Shown here piece after piece: positions 54,735-64,000 of a DNA stretch of 64,000 nt. The stretch's first letter is position 1; each line of letters opens with the position of its first letter. The stretch is from positions 48,949,501 through 49,013,500 of the forward strand of contig CM077595.1 in NCBI GenBank assembly GCA_039654915.1, written 5' to 3'. The position numbers and the translations under genes were made by a program. The notes beneath the pieces are model-generated. The model was not told where the DNA came from. It searched no databases and saw nothing but the letters and a program-made list of their open reading frames with translations. The stretch comes from Aquilaria yunnanensis (Eukaryota; Streptophyta; Magnoliopsida; Malvales; Thymelaeaceae).

Positions 54735-57700
54735 AGAAGGCCCTAGCGCCACAGTGCTGATGGAGAGGATACTAGCACGGCTGGACAGAGTGGAGAAACA
54801 AGTGGCCAGAAAACCCGTTTGGGCCAGACTCTCGGGAACATGCTGCGAAGATGACTCGCCATTTATTCAGGCCGTTGTTGAGGTAGTGATGCCAGGTGAC
54901 TTCAGAGTACCTCGGTTGGAGATTTATGATGGCCGTACAGATCCACAGGCCCATCTGACGAAGTACAAACGCAGCATGATAATGCACGGTGCTGACGAAG
55001 CTACCATGTGCAAATGCTTCGAAGTCACCCTCACAGGGCCAGCCACGGCGTGGTACAATTCCTTGCCTTCAGGAACCATCACTGAGTTCCAGGAGTTGTC
55101 CACAGCCTTCACCCAGCAGTTCATTGGGAGCCGACCTACGGCGAAGATGCCTGTGCAGATGTTCGACATAGAGCAGAGGAATGGAGAAACCATTCGAGAC
55201 TATGTCGAAAGATTCAACAGGGAAGCTCTGAGCGTCCCAGGCTTCAGGCACAAAATCCGCATTCTTGCCATGACACGAGGCCTTCGGCGAGATTCACAGC
55301 TGTTCTACGAGTTCTCAAAGGACCCCCCGGAGACCCTCGGAGAATTTTACCGAAGAGCAGAACAGCACATGACCGCCGAAGAACTAAGAATGGCTGGGCC
55401 GAAGTCTGATCACCACCGCGCCGAAGAGTCCAGTCAACAAGCTCGGCATCCTACCGAACACGCAGGACGACCTCGGAGGATGCGAGGAAGAAAACCTCAA
55501 AGTTTCACACCATTAAGCACTTCACGGACCAACATTCTCATGGCGCTGGAAAGGCAAGGGACGCAGATTCGGCGACCAAGGGCCATGACCACCGATAACA
55601 AAAAGAATGCCAAGAAGTTTTGCCAGTTTCATCGCGACCACGGTCATGACACCGAAGATTGCTTCCAGCTGAAGAAGTACATAGAGTCGCTGATAAAACA
55701 GGGCCAACTTCGGAAATACCTGAGGATGCCATCCCCGAAAGGCAGAAAAATGGAGGAAGAAAGGGCCGAAGATGAAGACTATGACTCCGATAGGCGGAGA
55801 AATAGAAGTCCAAAAAAGTGCCTTCCACCTCCAGCAGGGGTTATCCAAACCATCACCACGGGGCTCCCATCCTCGGAAAGAAAGCGGAAAGCCAGAGAAA
55901 TTGCAGTCATGGAGTATCAAAGTCCATCAAAGAAGCTGGCTCGCAAAGATGGCTCCACCGTCGCCTTCCCCCACGATGATCCGCTACTGATTATGGCGAG
56001 AGTAGGGAACTGGGACGTCAAAAGAGTGTTGCTTGATGATGGCTCAAATGCTGACGTCCTATTCTCGCACCTGCTGCCGAGCTTGGGCATCTCCAGCAGC
56101 GAACTGAAGCCTGTCACCTTGCCCACTTTTGGGGTTGGACCATCCGAACTCCCCGTCCTCGGATGGATCGACCTCCCGCTGATGATGAAAGGGACTTCGG
56201 TGAACGGAGCAGCTAAGTTGTACGCCTCCACAATGGCGAGATTCATCGTCATGAACGTCCCGTCCTCGTACAATGCCATCCTTGGAAGGCAGACAATGGG
56301 GAATATGCATATTCGCCCTAATGTGAAGTACTTGACTGTCACATTCGCCACCAAGGATGGAGATGCAGAGGTCTTCATAGACCAAGCCGAGGTAAGAAAG
56401 GTGTTTATAAAAGCACGAAAAGCTCCGACAAGCAACCTCGCGCAAACGATGGAAGCAAGGGCACCAGAAAAAGGCAAAGAAGAAGATCTCACCAAAACAG
56501 AAATGGAAGCAATAGAGCTTGTCCCAGGTCAATCTACCCGAATAGGGAAGAGCTTGGCCGAAGGTGACAAGGAAAATCTTGTATCCTTTCTGCTGGAAAA
56601 TAAAGATCTGTTTGCCTACTCGCCAAAAGATATACCGGGGGTGAACCCTGGCATAATACAGCACAGCCTCAAAGTAAGTCCGGAAGCAAGGCCTGTCCGG
56701 CAAAAGAAACGAAGCATCTCAGCCCACAAAAGCAACTTTGTCAAAACTGAAGTCCAGCGTCTCCTAGATGCTGAAGTTATCAGGGAGGTCAAGTACCCCG
56801 AGTGGTTAAGCAACGTGGTCATCGCCACAAAAGAAGGTAGCAGCAAACTCCGGATGTGCATCGACTTCAGAAACTTGAACGATGCTTGCCCGAAAGACTC
56901 ATACCCTCTGCCGCCAATAGATCAACTGGTAGATTCAACTGCTGAATATGGGCTCCTAAGTTTCCTAGACGCCTTCAGTGGCTACCATCAGATAAGGATG
57001 GACCCCGAAGATGAAGAAAAGACTGCCTTCATCACCGAGGGAGGAACATATTGCTATATCAGGATGCCATTCGGGCTAAAAAATGCAGGAGCCACCTACC
57101 AGAGGCTGATGAACAAGGTCTTCAAAGACCAAATGAGGAGAAACATGGAGGTGTATGTTGATGATATGATAGTCAAGAGCAAGCTGCCTGGCTACCACGT
57201 TGCAGATTTAGAGGAAACCTTCCAAAAGCTCAGAGCCTTCGGGATCCGCCTTAATCCTGAAAAGTGCATCTTCGGGGTGACCTCGGGAAAATTCCTTGGG
57301 TACATGGTATCCGAAAGAGGCATCGATGCTAACCCCGAGAAGATTAAGGCTCTGCTTGAGTTCCGAACTCCTGCCACAGTCAAAGATGTGCAGAGACTCA
57401 CCGGAAGAATAACCTCTGTGAGCAGGTTTATTTCCAGGAACGGAGATAGGTGTAGACCTTTCTTCAAAGTCCTCACAAAGGCAACAAAAATGGAAGGCGA
57501 CCTCGGAAGAAATGATCATCCTTGGGATGAAGATTGCCAAAAGGCCTCGGAAGAACTCAAAGTGTACCTGGCCAGCCTGCCGACTCTGCGACAACCTCGG
57601 GAGGGAGAGCCCCTCGTACTGTACCTCGCCGTCACAAAAAAAGCTGTGAGCTCGGTCCTCGTGAAAGAAGAAGGGTCAAAGCAATGGCCTGTCTACTATG

Positions 57701-57741
57701 TCAGCAAGTCCCTGCATGGCACCGAAGTCAGGTACCCTTAG
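54712..57741 (+). CDS. Tat-B gag-protease-RT-RNase H
   Basis: An open frame of about 1000 codons (first ATG 54754). Domains in order: gag core (VPRLEIYDGRTDPQAHL, TAWYNSLPSG), zinc knuckle [14 protein letters not shown], charged linker, protease with LLDDGSNADVLF (about 56026), RT with MCIDFRNLNDACPKDSYP, RMPFGLKNAGATYQRL and YVDDMIVKS (about 57150), and the start of the Ty3-type RNase H (LYLAVTKKAVSSVL). Gag and pol are one frame with no stop or shift between them, which suggests that the family makes a single gag-pol polyprotein. Two adjacent stops, at 57739-57741 and 57745-57747, interrupt the RNase H where Tat-A reads Leu-Leu-Gln. Confidence 0.9.
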   Translation, partial: RRRSPFPKEGPSATVLMERILARLDRVEKQVARKPVWARLSGTCCEDDSPFIQAVVEVVMPGDFRVPRLEIYDGRTDPQAHLTKYKRSMIMHGADEATMCKCFEVTLTGPATAWYNSLPSGTITEFQELSTAFTQQFIGSRPTAKMPVQMFDIEQRNGETIRDYVERFNREALSVPGFRHKIRILAMTRGLRRDSQLFYEFSKDPPETLGEFYRRAEQHMTAEELRMAGPKSDHHRAEESSQQARHPTEHAGRPRRMRGRKPQSFTPLSTSRTNILMALERQGTQIRRPRAMTTDNKKNAKKFCQFHRDHGHDTEDCFQLKKYIESLIKQGQLRKYLRMPSPKGRKMEEERAEDEDYDSDRRRNRSPKKCLPPPAGVIQTITTGLPSSERKRKAREIAVMEYQSPSKKLARKDGSTVAFPHDDPLLIMARVGNWDVKRVLLDDGSNADVLFSHLLPSLGISSSELKPVTLPTFGVGPSELPVLGWIDLPLMMKGTSVNGAAKLYASTMARFIVMNVPSSYNAILGRQTMGNMHIRPNVKYLTVTFATKDGDAEVFIDQAEVRKVFIKARKAPTSNLAQTMEARAPEKGKEEDLTKTEMEAIELVPGQSTRIGKSLAEGDKENLVSFLLENKDLFAYSPKDIPGVNPGIIQHSLKVSPEARPVRQKKRSISAHKSNFVKTEVQRLLDAEVIREVKYPEWLSNVVIATKEGSSKLRMCIDFRNLNDACPKDSYPLPPIDQLVDSTAEYGLLSFLDAFSGYHQIRMDPEDEEKTAFITEGGTYCYIRMPFGLKNAGATYQRLMNKVFKDQMRRNMEVYVDDMIVKSKLPGYHVADLEETFQKLRAFGIRLNPEKCIFGVTSGKFLGYMVSERGIDANPEKIKALLEFRTPATVKDVQRLTGRITSVSRFISRNGDRCRPFFKVLTKATKMEGDLGRNDHPWDEDCQKASEELKVYLASLPTLRQPREGEPLVLYLAVTKKAVSSVLVKEEGSKQWPVYYVSKSLHGTEVRYP

Positions 57742-57747
57742 CTTTAA

Positions 57748-59652
57748 AAAGCTATATATGCCTTGGTGCTTGCAGGGAGAAGGCTGCGACCATACTTTCA
57801 GGCTCACCCCATCATCGTCAGAAGTAGTCTGCCGCTACGGGATGTCATGAAGAGAGTTGATCATTCGGGAAGGCTCTCCAAGTGGTGCATAGAGCTGGGC
57901 GAACACGAAATCATGTATGAGCCTCGGAAGGCCATAAAAGCTCAAGCACTGGCAGATTTTATCGCCGAAATACCCACCACTGAGGAGAGCCACTCGGATC
58001 CAAAAGAGGGTGAGCCAGAATGGACCTTGAACGTAGACGGAGCCTCGGGGTCCGAACACCAGGGAGCTGGAATAATCATCAGGGGCCCCGAAGGCCTAGA
58101 GGTAATGAAGGCTATCAAGTTCAGGTTCAACGTCACCAACAATGTAGCTGAGTATGAAGCCCTCATAGCGGGATTGCGATTGGCCAGAAAGATTGGCGTG
58201 AGAAACTTAAAGGCTCACAGCGATTCCCAGCTGGTAGTTCGGCAGACGACAGGAGATTATGGGGCAAAGGACCCAATCTTGGCAAAATATCATGAGCTAG
58301 TAGCAAAGCTCATCCAAGAGTTTGACGCCGTACGGATCGAAAATGTACCTCGGTGGAATAACACTGAGGCAGATTGCTTGGCGAAGTCGAAAACATATAC
58401 CGAGGTGCTAGACCATCCAAGCATCTCAGTCCTGAGCATGACGACCTCGGGAACAGGGTGGAAAGACCCAATAAAAAGATACCTCACAGAGAATTTGCTC
58501 CCCGAAGACCCCGGCGATGCTGCAAGATTGCAAAGGCGAGCCGGAAGATTCTTCCTGATTGGCAAAGAGTTATATCGGCAGGGATATGCGAATCCGTTGC
58601 AAAGATGTGTGGATGAAAAGGATACTGAAATGGTCCTTGAAGAAGTTCACGAAGGCATGTGTGGTTCACACATTGGAACTGATGCCCTGGCAGCAGTGAT
58701 ACTCCACCAAGGATACTTCTGGCCTACCCTGAGAAAGGATGCAAGACAGTTCATCCGGAAATGTGGTAGCTGCCAGAGACACGCGAAAATCCAGAGGACA
58801 CCCTCGGAAATGGTAACTTCGGCAGACTATCCTTGGCCCTTCGCAGTCTGGGGTATAGACCTTATTGGGCCACTCCCCACAGCACCCGGAGGCGTGAAAT
58901 TCTGCGTGGTAGCAGTGGACTATTTCTCAAAATGGGTGGAGGCAGAACCACTAGCAACTATCTCGGCAAAAGAAGTGGAGAAGTTCCTATGGAAGAACAT
59001 CGTATGCAGATTTGGCATACCGAGGGTACTAGTAGCTGATAATGGATCCCAGTTCACAGACAAAGGTTTCCAAGAATTCATCAACGACCTCGGAATAAAG
59101 ATGCACTTCGCCCCAGTAGCTCACCCCCAAAGCAACAGGCAGGTGGAAGTATCGAACAGGACCATAAAAGATGGCCTGAAAAAGAGACTAGGGGAAGCCA
59201 AGGGGAAATGGCCAGGAGAACTCCAAAGTGTATTATGGAGCTACCGAACGACGCCCCGAAGAGCCACCGGGGAGACTCCTTTCTCACTCATCTTCAGAAC
59301 AGAGGCCATTATCCCAATAGAGGTAGTTCAACCTTCAGTACGGGTGCAAGTATTTGATGAAGGTTGTAATGACCTCGGCCTGAGAACCAATCTCGATCTT
59401 GTGGCCGAACACAGAGAGATAGCCGAGCTGACGAGAAAAGCTTTTCAGCAAAGAGTGGCCGCGGCTGTAAACTTACGGGCCAGGCCAAAAGAAATCAAGA
59501 AGGGAGACCTCGTTCTCCGAAAGGCCGACTTCGCACCCCGAAGGCCATCCCATGGCGTACTTCGCGCAAACTGGGAAGTACTCGCCATAGCCAGTGCAGA
59601 GATAATTTTCCGAACTCCCTTGAGCGAACATGCTCGGGAAAATGGGAAGTGA
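57748..59652 (+). pseudogene. Tat-B second RNase H and integrase
   Basis: The frame is open from 57748 to 59652. It contains the rest of the first RNase H, the archaeal-type RNase H (NVDGASG, AEYEALIAGL, SDSQLV, EADCLAKS) at about 58025-58380, and the integrase with HEGMCGSHIGTD, CGSCQRH, GIDLIGPLP, VADNGSQF, RQVEVSNRT and the C-terminal SYRTTPRRATGETPFSLIF. The Glu motif reads RQVEV instead of GQVEV. The last codons (from about 59575) are foreign: a deletion of about 290 bp relative to Tat-A fused integrase to the hairpin array, removing the C-terminal tail. Confidence 0.9.
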
Positions 59653-59922
59653 AAAATCTCGCGAAAGGTTTTCCAAAGTCCCTTGAGCAAACATGCTCGG
59701 GACAACTGGATAAACAAAAAATTTGACTGAAGGTTTTCCGAAGTCCCTTGAGCAATCATGTTCGGGGTAAATTGGAAATGCAAAAGCCTGCAAAAAGATT
59801 TAGTCAAATTTTTTCAGGCCTTCCAGAAAGTCTTTCGAGCAAGCGCACTCGGGACAAAGGAAGGTAAAAAAGTTTCTTTAATCGCAGGTTTTCCGAAGTC
59901 TCTTGAGCGAACGTGTTCGGGA
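59606..59922. repeat. Array of five imperfect hairpins, Tat-B
   Basis: Copies near 59606, 59668, 59733, 59818 and 59889 with the Tat-A consensus. The fourth copy is the most diverged. The first Tat-A copy corresponds to the stretch lost in the Tat-B deletion. Confidence 0.8.
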
Positions 59923-60058
59923 CAATGGAAATGAAGAAACTTGCAAGAAAAGACTTAGCCAAAAAAATCTTCATTAAGAGCAAAGCTGCTTTACAGTAAA
60001 GAACTGCCCGAAGAAGGATTACAAAATAGAAGGGAAGGAAAATGGGCCCTAAAATACC

Positions 60059-62480
60059 CTAAGGGTTCGCGGCGTCCCGAGGGCCACTCGTTTGCCCGCC
60101 CTTTTCCACCACCTTCGGCGCTGGAATTGAAGGAGGAAGTTTCAGATGTTCGACCTTGGACCATTTCCACCGAGGTCCCCCAAGAATGTTTAGACCCTCT
60201 AGAAAAGAGAGGTCCAGATCTGGGAACCTCTGGAGAACCTGGTGCCGACCAAGGCAGAAGCCGTCCTGGAACGCGACCTTGCTCATCTGATCAGACTTGT
60301 TCTTCTCAAGCTCGGGGTCGTCAAGCTCGTCCTTCAAGTCCGCGGTCTCCTCTTCCAGCGCCTTTATCTGCTCCTCCCCCTTCGGCTCCTTCTTCAACGA
60401 CTCGACCTCGGCCCGGAGACCGTTATTCTCACTCGTCAACGACACTATACGGCTGTCAGAACCAGCCTTGTGCTGGAGAAGATCTTCGTTGGCGGCGAGT
60501 ATCCCCTTTATTTGGTCACCAAGGTCAGCGATCTTCTTGGAGGAGTCCTTTTGAAGTTCTTCTTTTTCCTTTCGAAACTCCTCCCGAAGGGCAGCTACTT
60601 TTTTCTCAGCAGCCTCTTTCAGCTGCTGGTTTTTGGCGACCGACTCCGCGAGTGCGGTCCTCGTCTCATTCATGGTTTGAGTGGCCGAAGTTCGAAAAAC
60701 AACCTCCCTGGCCACCGGAACTCGGAGGAAAGCGGCGTACCCCATCAGCTGCAAAAAGATTAAACGCAAGGTCAATAAGAGCCAAACACTTAGGAAAAAA
60801 TTGAAGGGAAAGAGCTGTGAAGGATATACCTGAGCAGCGTGCTCAATGATCTTTGCGGCGAGGGTGTTATCCCCCGGATGGGCAGCCGCTATAGCCTTGA
60901 AGGAGGCCTCGGTGAGCACCCCCCTCGTAATTTCCTTAGCCATTTGAGGAACGTCCTTGGAGTACATATTCATGTCCTCCGTGAACGTCCAGAAAGGCTC
61001 CTTGGGTATCTTCCCTTGCGGGATTTTGGCATCCCGAAGAGCTCGTTTCCGAGCATGTTCGGCCACCTAGCCAGGGGTAGTCAACTCCCCTGCATGATAA
61101 GAATGAGGAGGAGATTAAAGACAAAGAAGCCAATCCAGAAAAAACAAAGGAAGTACACTTTGTCTGGAAACAAACCTGGCGGAACCTCGACAACAGCGTC
61201 CTCGGAGTCCTCGGCCACCTCGGCCGAAATGCCCTTGCCCTTCCGCTTGCGCCGCTCCTCGGCAGAAGGTACTTCTACCACTACATCAAGGAGGGCCTGT
61301 GACACGGTAGGACTCTGAGGAGGGAATTCGGTTGAAGGGACCTCGGAAGCAGCAGCTTCAGGCTCCGGAATCTCGGCTGCCCCAGGCTCCTCGGCAGTCT
61401 CCTCGGGAATTTCCTCTAGAGGAGCCTGGGCAGCTCTCTTTGCCCGTTTCCTCGAAGGCCCCGCGCCAGTAGACTTCAGCCTTCGAGAAGACGCCTTCTT
61501 CGTCTGATCGCCCTTCTCCACCTGGCCGGTGAAAAGGGACTTGCAATAGGTGGCAGTCGCGTCGCCATCTCTGAAAAAGGAAAGAAACATCAGCGTAAAT
61601 CCGAGGAAAAAACCAGTAAAGGAGTAGAAGATAACTCACTTTCGGCAAGCGCTTCGAAAGAGATTCGCTCCTTAAGAAGCTTGACCAACCAGGAATCCTT
61701 CCCGGCGATGGCAGGAGCTGGCATCTCGAGGTCAGTCTCGTGCTCCTTTACCACCTTTAGCTCCCGAAGGACCTCTTCGGTCATCAACCTCCAGTTGATT
61801 GGAAAAGGGTAAAGGGCGCGCGGAACGACCTCGGGATCCCAGTCAGAGACAGCTCGAATGTGGGCGTCGAAATCCGCGAACAAGGGAGCTAACTCTGGGG
61901 TCAGCAGCATCCTCGGATCAGCAATGTCCACATCCAGTGTTCCCTGAGCCCATTTGGTCGGAACGTACGACCAGGCCTCGTCCATCTTCATGAAGAAAAA
62001 CGTCTGTTGCCACCCCCGCCAGCTATCTTTAGTGGCGAAGGTGAACATGAATTTCTTGCTCCCGGATCCCCGAGGTAGCATGAAATAGAAGCCACCCTTC
62101 GGGACCACAGAGAGCTTGTAATACTGCATAAAGATTCTGAAATTGGGTTCTATCCCGAAGACGCCACACATGCAGAGGTAGGCGTTAAAATAGCAGAACG
62201 AGTTCGGGGGAAGCTAGTTCACAGCAATGCCATGAAATTTGCAGAACTCACACACCATCTTCGGGGGAGGATACCGAAGACCGGCCTTCAGCTGGGCTCG
62301 GAAGACGGTAACCTCCTTACTGTGGTTTGAAAAAGCATAATGGCTAGAACGAGGCAGCCTAGTAATGGCGTAAGAGGGAAGAAAGAATTTTTTCTTCCAC
62401 CTCTCTAACTTTTTAGGGGTGGTGCAACAAGGATGGGCTAAAAGAGGCTGCCAGCTCTCAGGAATGGGCATTTTCGACAT
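60059..62480 (-). pseudogene. Antisense extra gene of Tat-B (four exons, lightly damaged)
   Basis: Exon 1 62480-61640, exon 2 61570-61176, exon 3 61089-60830, exon 4 60748-60059; all introns GT-AG (69, 86 and 81 bp). Exons 3 and 4 are 260 and 690 bp, the same as in Tat-A. The start is MSKMPIPESW. Damage: TAG at 62214-62216 where Tat-A has Gln, a one-base loss at the start of exon 2, and TAG in exon 3 (about 61070) where Tat-A has Trp. Exon 4 is intact: coiled coil, then SKVAFQDGFCLGRHQVLQRFPDLDLSFLEGL. Use of the second AG of the intron 1 acceptor would restore the exon 2 frame. Same domain order and unknown role as in Tat-A. Confidence 0.8.
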
Positions 62481-62734
62481 GAAAACGAGTTTGAAAATGG
62501 AAGAAAACAGTTTCCAAAGAAAAACTCAAAAGAACACAGGGATCAAAGCGCTCTGGAAAACAAAAACCCACCGAAAGATTTGCCAAAATCTGAGGACGCT
62601 GTCGTGAAAGCTGGCTGGAAAAAAGCTCTGATTAAGGTAGCTCCGCCACAGAAAGCAAGAAAGTACAAGAACAGGGGCAAAGCAGAGAGAAGAGCAGAAG
62701 AGAAAGCAAAAGGAACTTATGATGGAGTGGGCCA

Positions 62735-62872
62735 TTTATAAGCCAGAGGTGGGTAACCGAAAAATAGTCATAAGTACCCTTTGGAGGCAAACCGTCACCA
62801 TAACTGCTCTCTGCACCTGAAAAGGCACGCCCTCTATAACCGACGTGACTCTCCTCCAATGGCAAAGCGCCA
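62735..62872 (-). promoter_or_regulatory. Promoter of the Tat-B antisense gene
   Basis: On the minus strand the G-box CACGTG (about 62867-62872) precedes TATAAATG (62740-62733), about 255 bp before the ATG. The stretch 62880-63250 has two diverged tandem units (about 63023-63185) and no gene. Confidence 0.7.
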
Positions 62873-63254
62873 CGTGTCAACCGCTGCGCGAAAATGGGGG
62901 ACACGTCCTCCAAACGTCCCTTGAAAGCTGGGACACGTCTTCTGACATCCCTGGAAAACTGGGACGCGCCGCTCAGACTGACACGCTTGGCCAAACAGAC
63001 CTGCAGAAACAAAGAGCAGGCCACCTCGAGGACGCCAAGAAACAGGCTATGGCCGAACAGCTCATGACCTTCGGGCAAGAGGTGTATCTTCGGCATAGGC
63101 TCCGCCTCGAAGACACCAAAGAACAGGCCAAGGCCGAAGAGCCCATGATCTTCGGGGAAAAGGCGCATCCTCGGAACAGGTTAAGCTTCCAAAGAAACTC
63201 CCATACACAACCTCGGAAAGAGATGCAAAACCGAAGTCTTCACTTTGGCTTTCC

Positions 63255-63267
63255 AAAGGGGGGCATG
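63255..63267 (+). other. Polypurine tract of Tat-B
   Basis: AAAGGGGGGCATG directly before TGATAG at 63268. Same sequence as in Tat-A. Confidence 0.9.
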
Positions 63268-64000
63268 TGATAGCCAAACGCTATCGCCTCTATCTGGCCG
63301 AACTCCCTGCCACAATGATGGCCAGAAGAAGCTGGCGTTACCCGAGAAAAGGTGCGATCAGGCACCTCGGGATATAGCCGAAGAGCTCCTAGCCTGGCAC
63401 GCCAGGAAACCTCGAGGACACTACTCGCCCCCCCAAGGTTGTGAACAGATCGCCTTCAGAAAAGCGGCACCAAACAGCGAGCCGAACATGATATCCCCGA
63501 AGGCGGAACTCCCTGAAACTGGGAAACCCCGAACTGAGGGCTTGTTTCCCGAAGAGGCTCTGTCCGAACTAAAGGACGACCTCACCCAGGGACCTCGGGA
63601 GTACGGCAGGAGCATTTATGGAAGCATTTAAGGAAGCCTCTGACACGTCCTTTCACAGACGTCATAAAGCCGCCTGAATAGGCGCTCTGACACACGGACG
63701 CCATCAGAATCACATCATGGCCCATCTCAACACGTGGCTCAAGGCAACCTGCTACCAGCTATCTGTCCCCTATGCCCAGAAATTCAGGAACATCCGACGG
63801 AACACGTGTCGCGATCTGAACGGGCTAGGCACTCCTATAAATACCAGGAATTAATACTTGGCAGGAGGCTGGTCGGTTGGCAAAACACGGCTCCCACACT
63901 CTGAGAAAACTACCAGGCAAGACTCTTCAGCCCTGTGTGCTATTTCCTCTGCCTTTTCTCAGCCACCACTGACTTGGGCGTCGGAGGCTCCCCCCCCGGA
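63268..64000 (+). repeat. Tat-B 3' LTR, first 733 bp
   Basis: Matches 53351-54083 with about 16 differences. TATAAATA is at 63836-63843. The last part of the LTR and the target duplication lie beyond the window. Confidence 0.95.

Larger units (their letters stand above)
53351..64000 (+). mobile_element. Tat-B: Tat-lineage LTR retrotransposon, right end outside the window
   Basis: Same family and layout as Tat-A: 5' LTR 53351-54226, PBS, gag-pol, hairpin array, antisense gene, polypurine tract, and 3' LTR from 63268. The left target duplication is CCTAC (53346-53350); the right copy should follow the LTR about 140 bp beyond the window. The coding region is near-complete, with one gag frameshift, two adjacent stops in RNase H and a deletion at the integrase end. 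About 16 differences in 733 bp between its LTRs (hand count). Confidence 0.95.

Overview
ORGANISM AND SETTING. This is nuclear DNA of a plant, most likely a flowering plant, from a retrotransposon-packed heterochromatic region. I find no host gene, rRNA, tRNA or CRISPR array. Nearly everything is long-terminal-repeat (LTR) retrotransposon sequence nested in several layers: Ty3/gypsy elements of the Tat lineage (dual RNase H, extra antisense gene), chromoviruses (Tekay/Del-like, C-terminal chromodomain) and one Ty1/copia family. Species cannot be told from this window. LAYOUT. (1) 1-12731: Tat-1, minus strand, 3' LTR cut by the window start, interrupted by two solo copia LTRs (1505-2918 and 10646-12063), each with a 5-bp target duplication. 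(2) 12732-13940: unassigned LTR-like DNA with a perfect-length 4 x 51 bp tandem array. (3) 13940-18953: 3' half of a degenerate chromovirus, plus strand, with its 3' LTR; it sits in the antisense gene of the next element. (4) 18959-31875: Tat-2, minus strand, split by a copia element (21100-27983) whose polyprotein has only two stops; a deletion removed most of the copia 5' LTR together with about 2.3 kb of Tat-2 pol. (5) 31876-32375 and 43446-44790: one old LTR-like sequence, split by Tat-A. (6) 32376-43445: Tat-A, plus strand, complete, TSD AGAAC. (7) 44790-53350: chromovirus remnants (an integrase/chromodomain fragment, a long LTR, then PBS and gag-protease), the LTR being split by an inverted solo LTR (48815-51334, TSD CTGAG). 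(8) 53351-64000: Tat-B, plus strand, inserted in the chromovirus protease (TSD CCTAC), 3' LTR cut by the window end. HOW IT WORKS. In each Tat copy the sense unit is LTR promoter, PBS, gag-protease-RT-RNase H-second RNase H-integrase. A second transcription unit lies between pol and the 3' LTR on the opposite strand, with its own TATA box and G-box, four exons and three short introns. In Tat-A it is open across all four exons (731 codons plus stop), although Tat-A pol is broken at five places. This convergent, spliced antisense gene is the most interesting content. Two further oddities: gag begins inside the 5' LTR and its reading frame passes through the primer-binding site, and an array of imperfect hairpins lies where the two transcription units converge.
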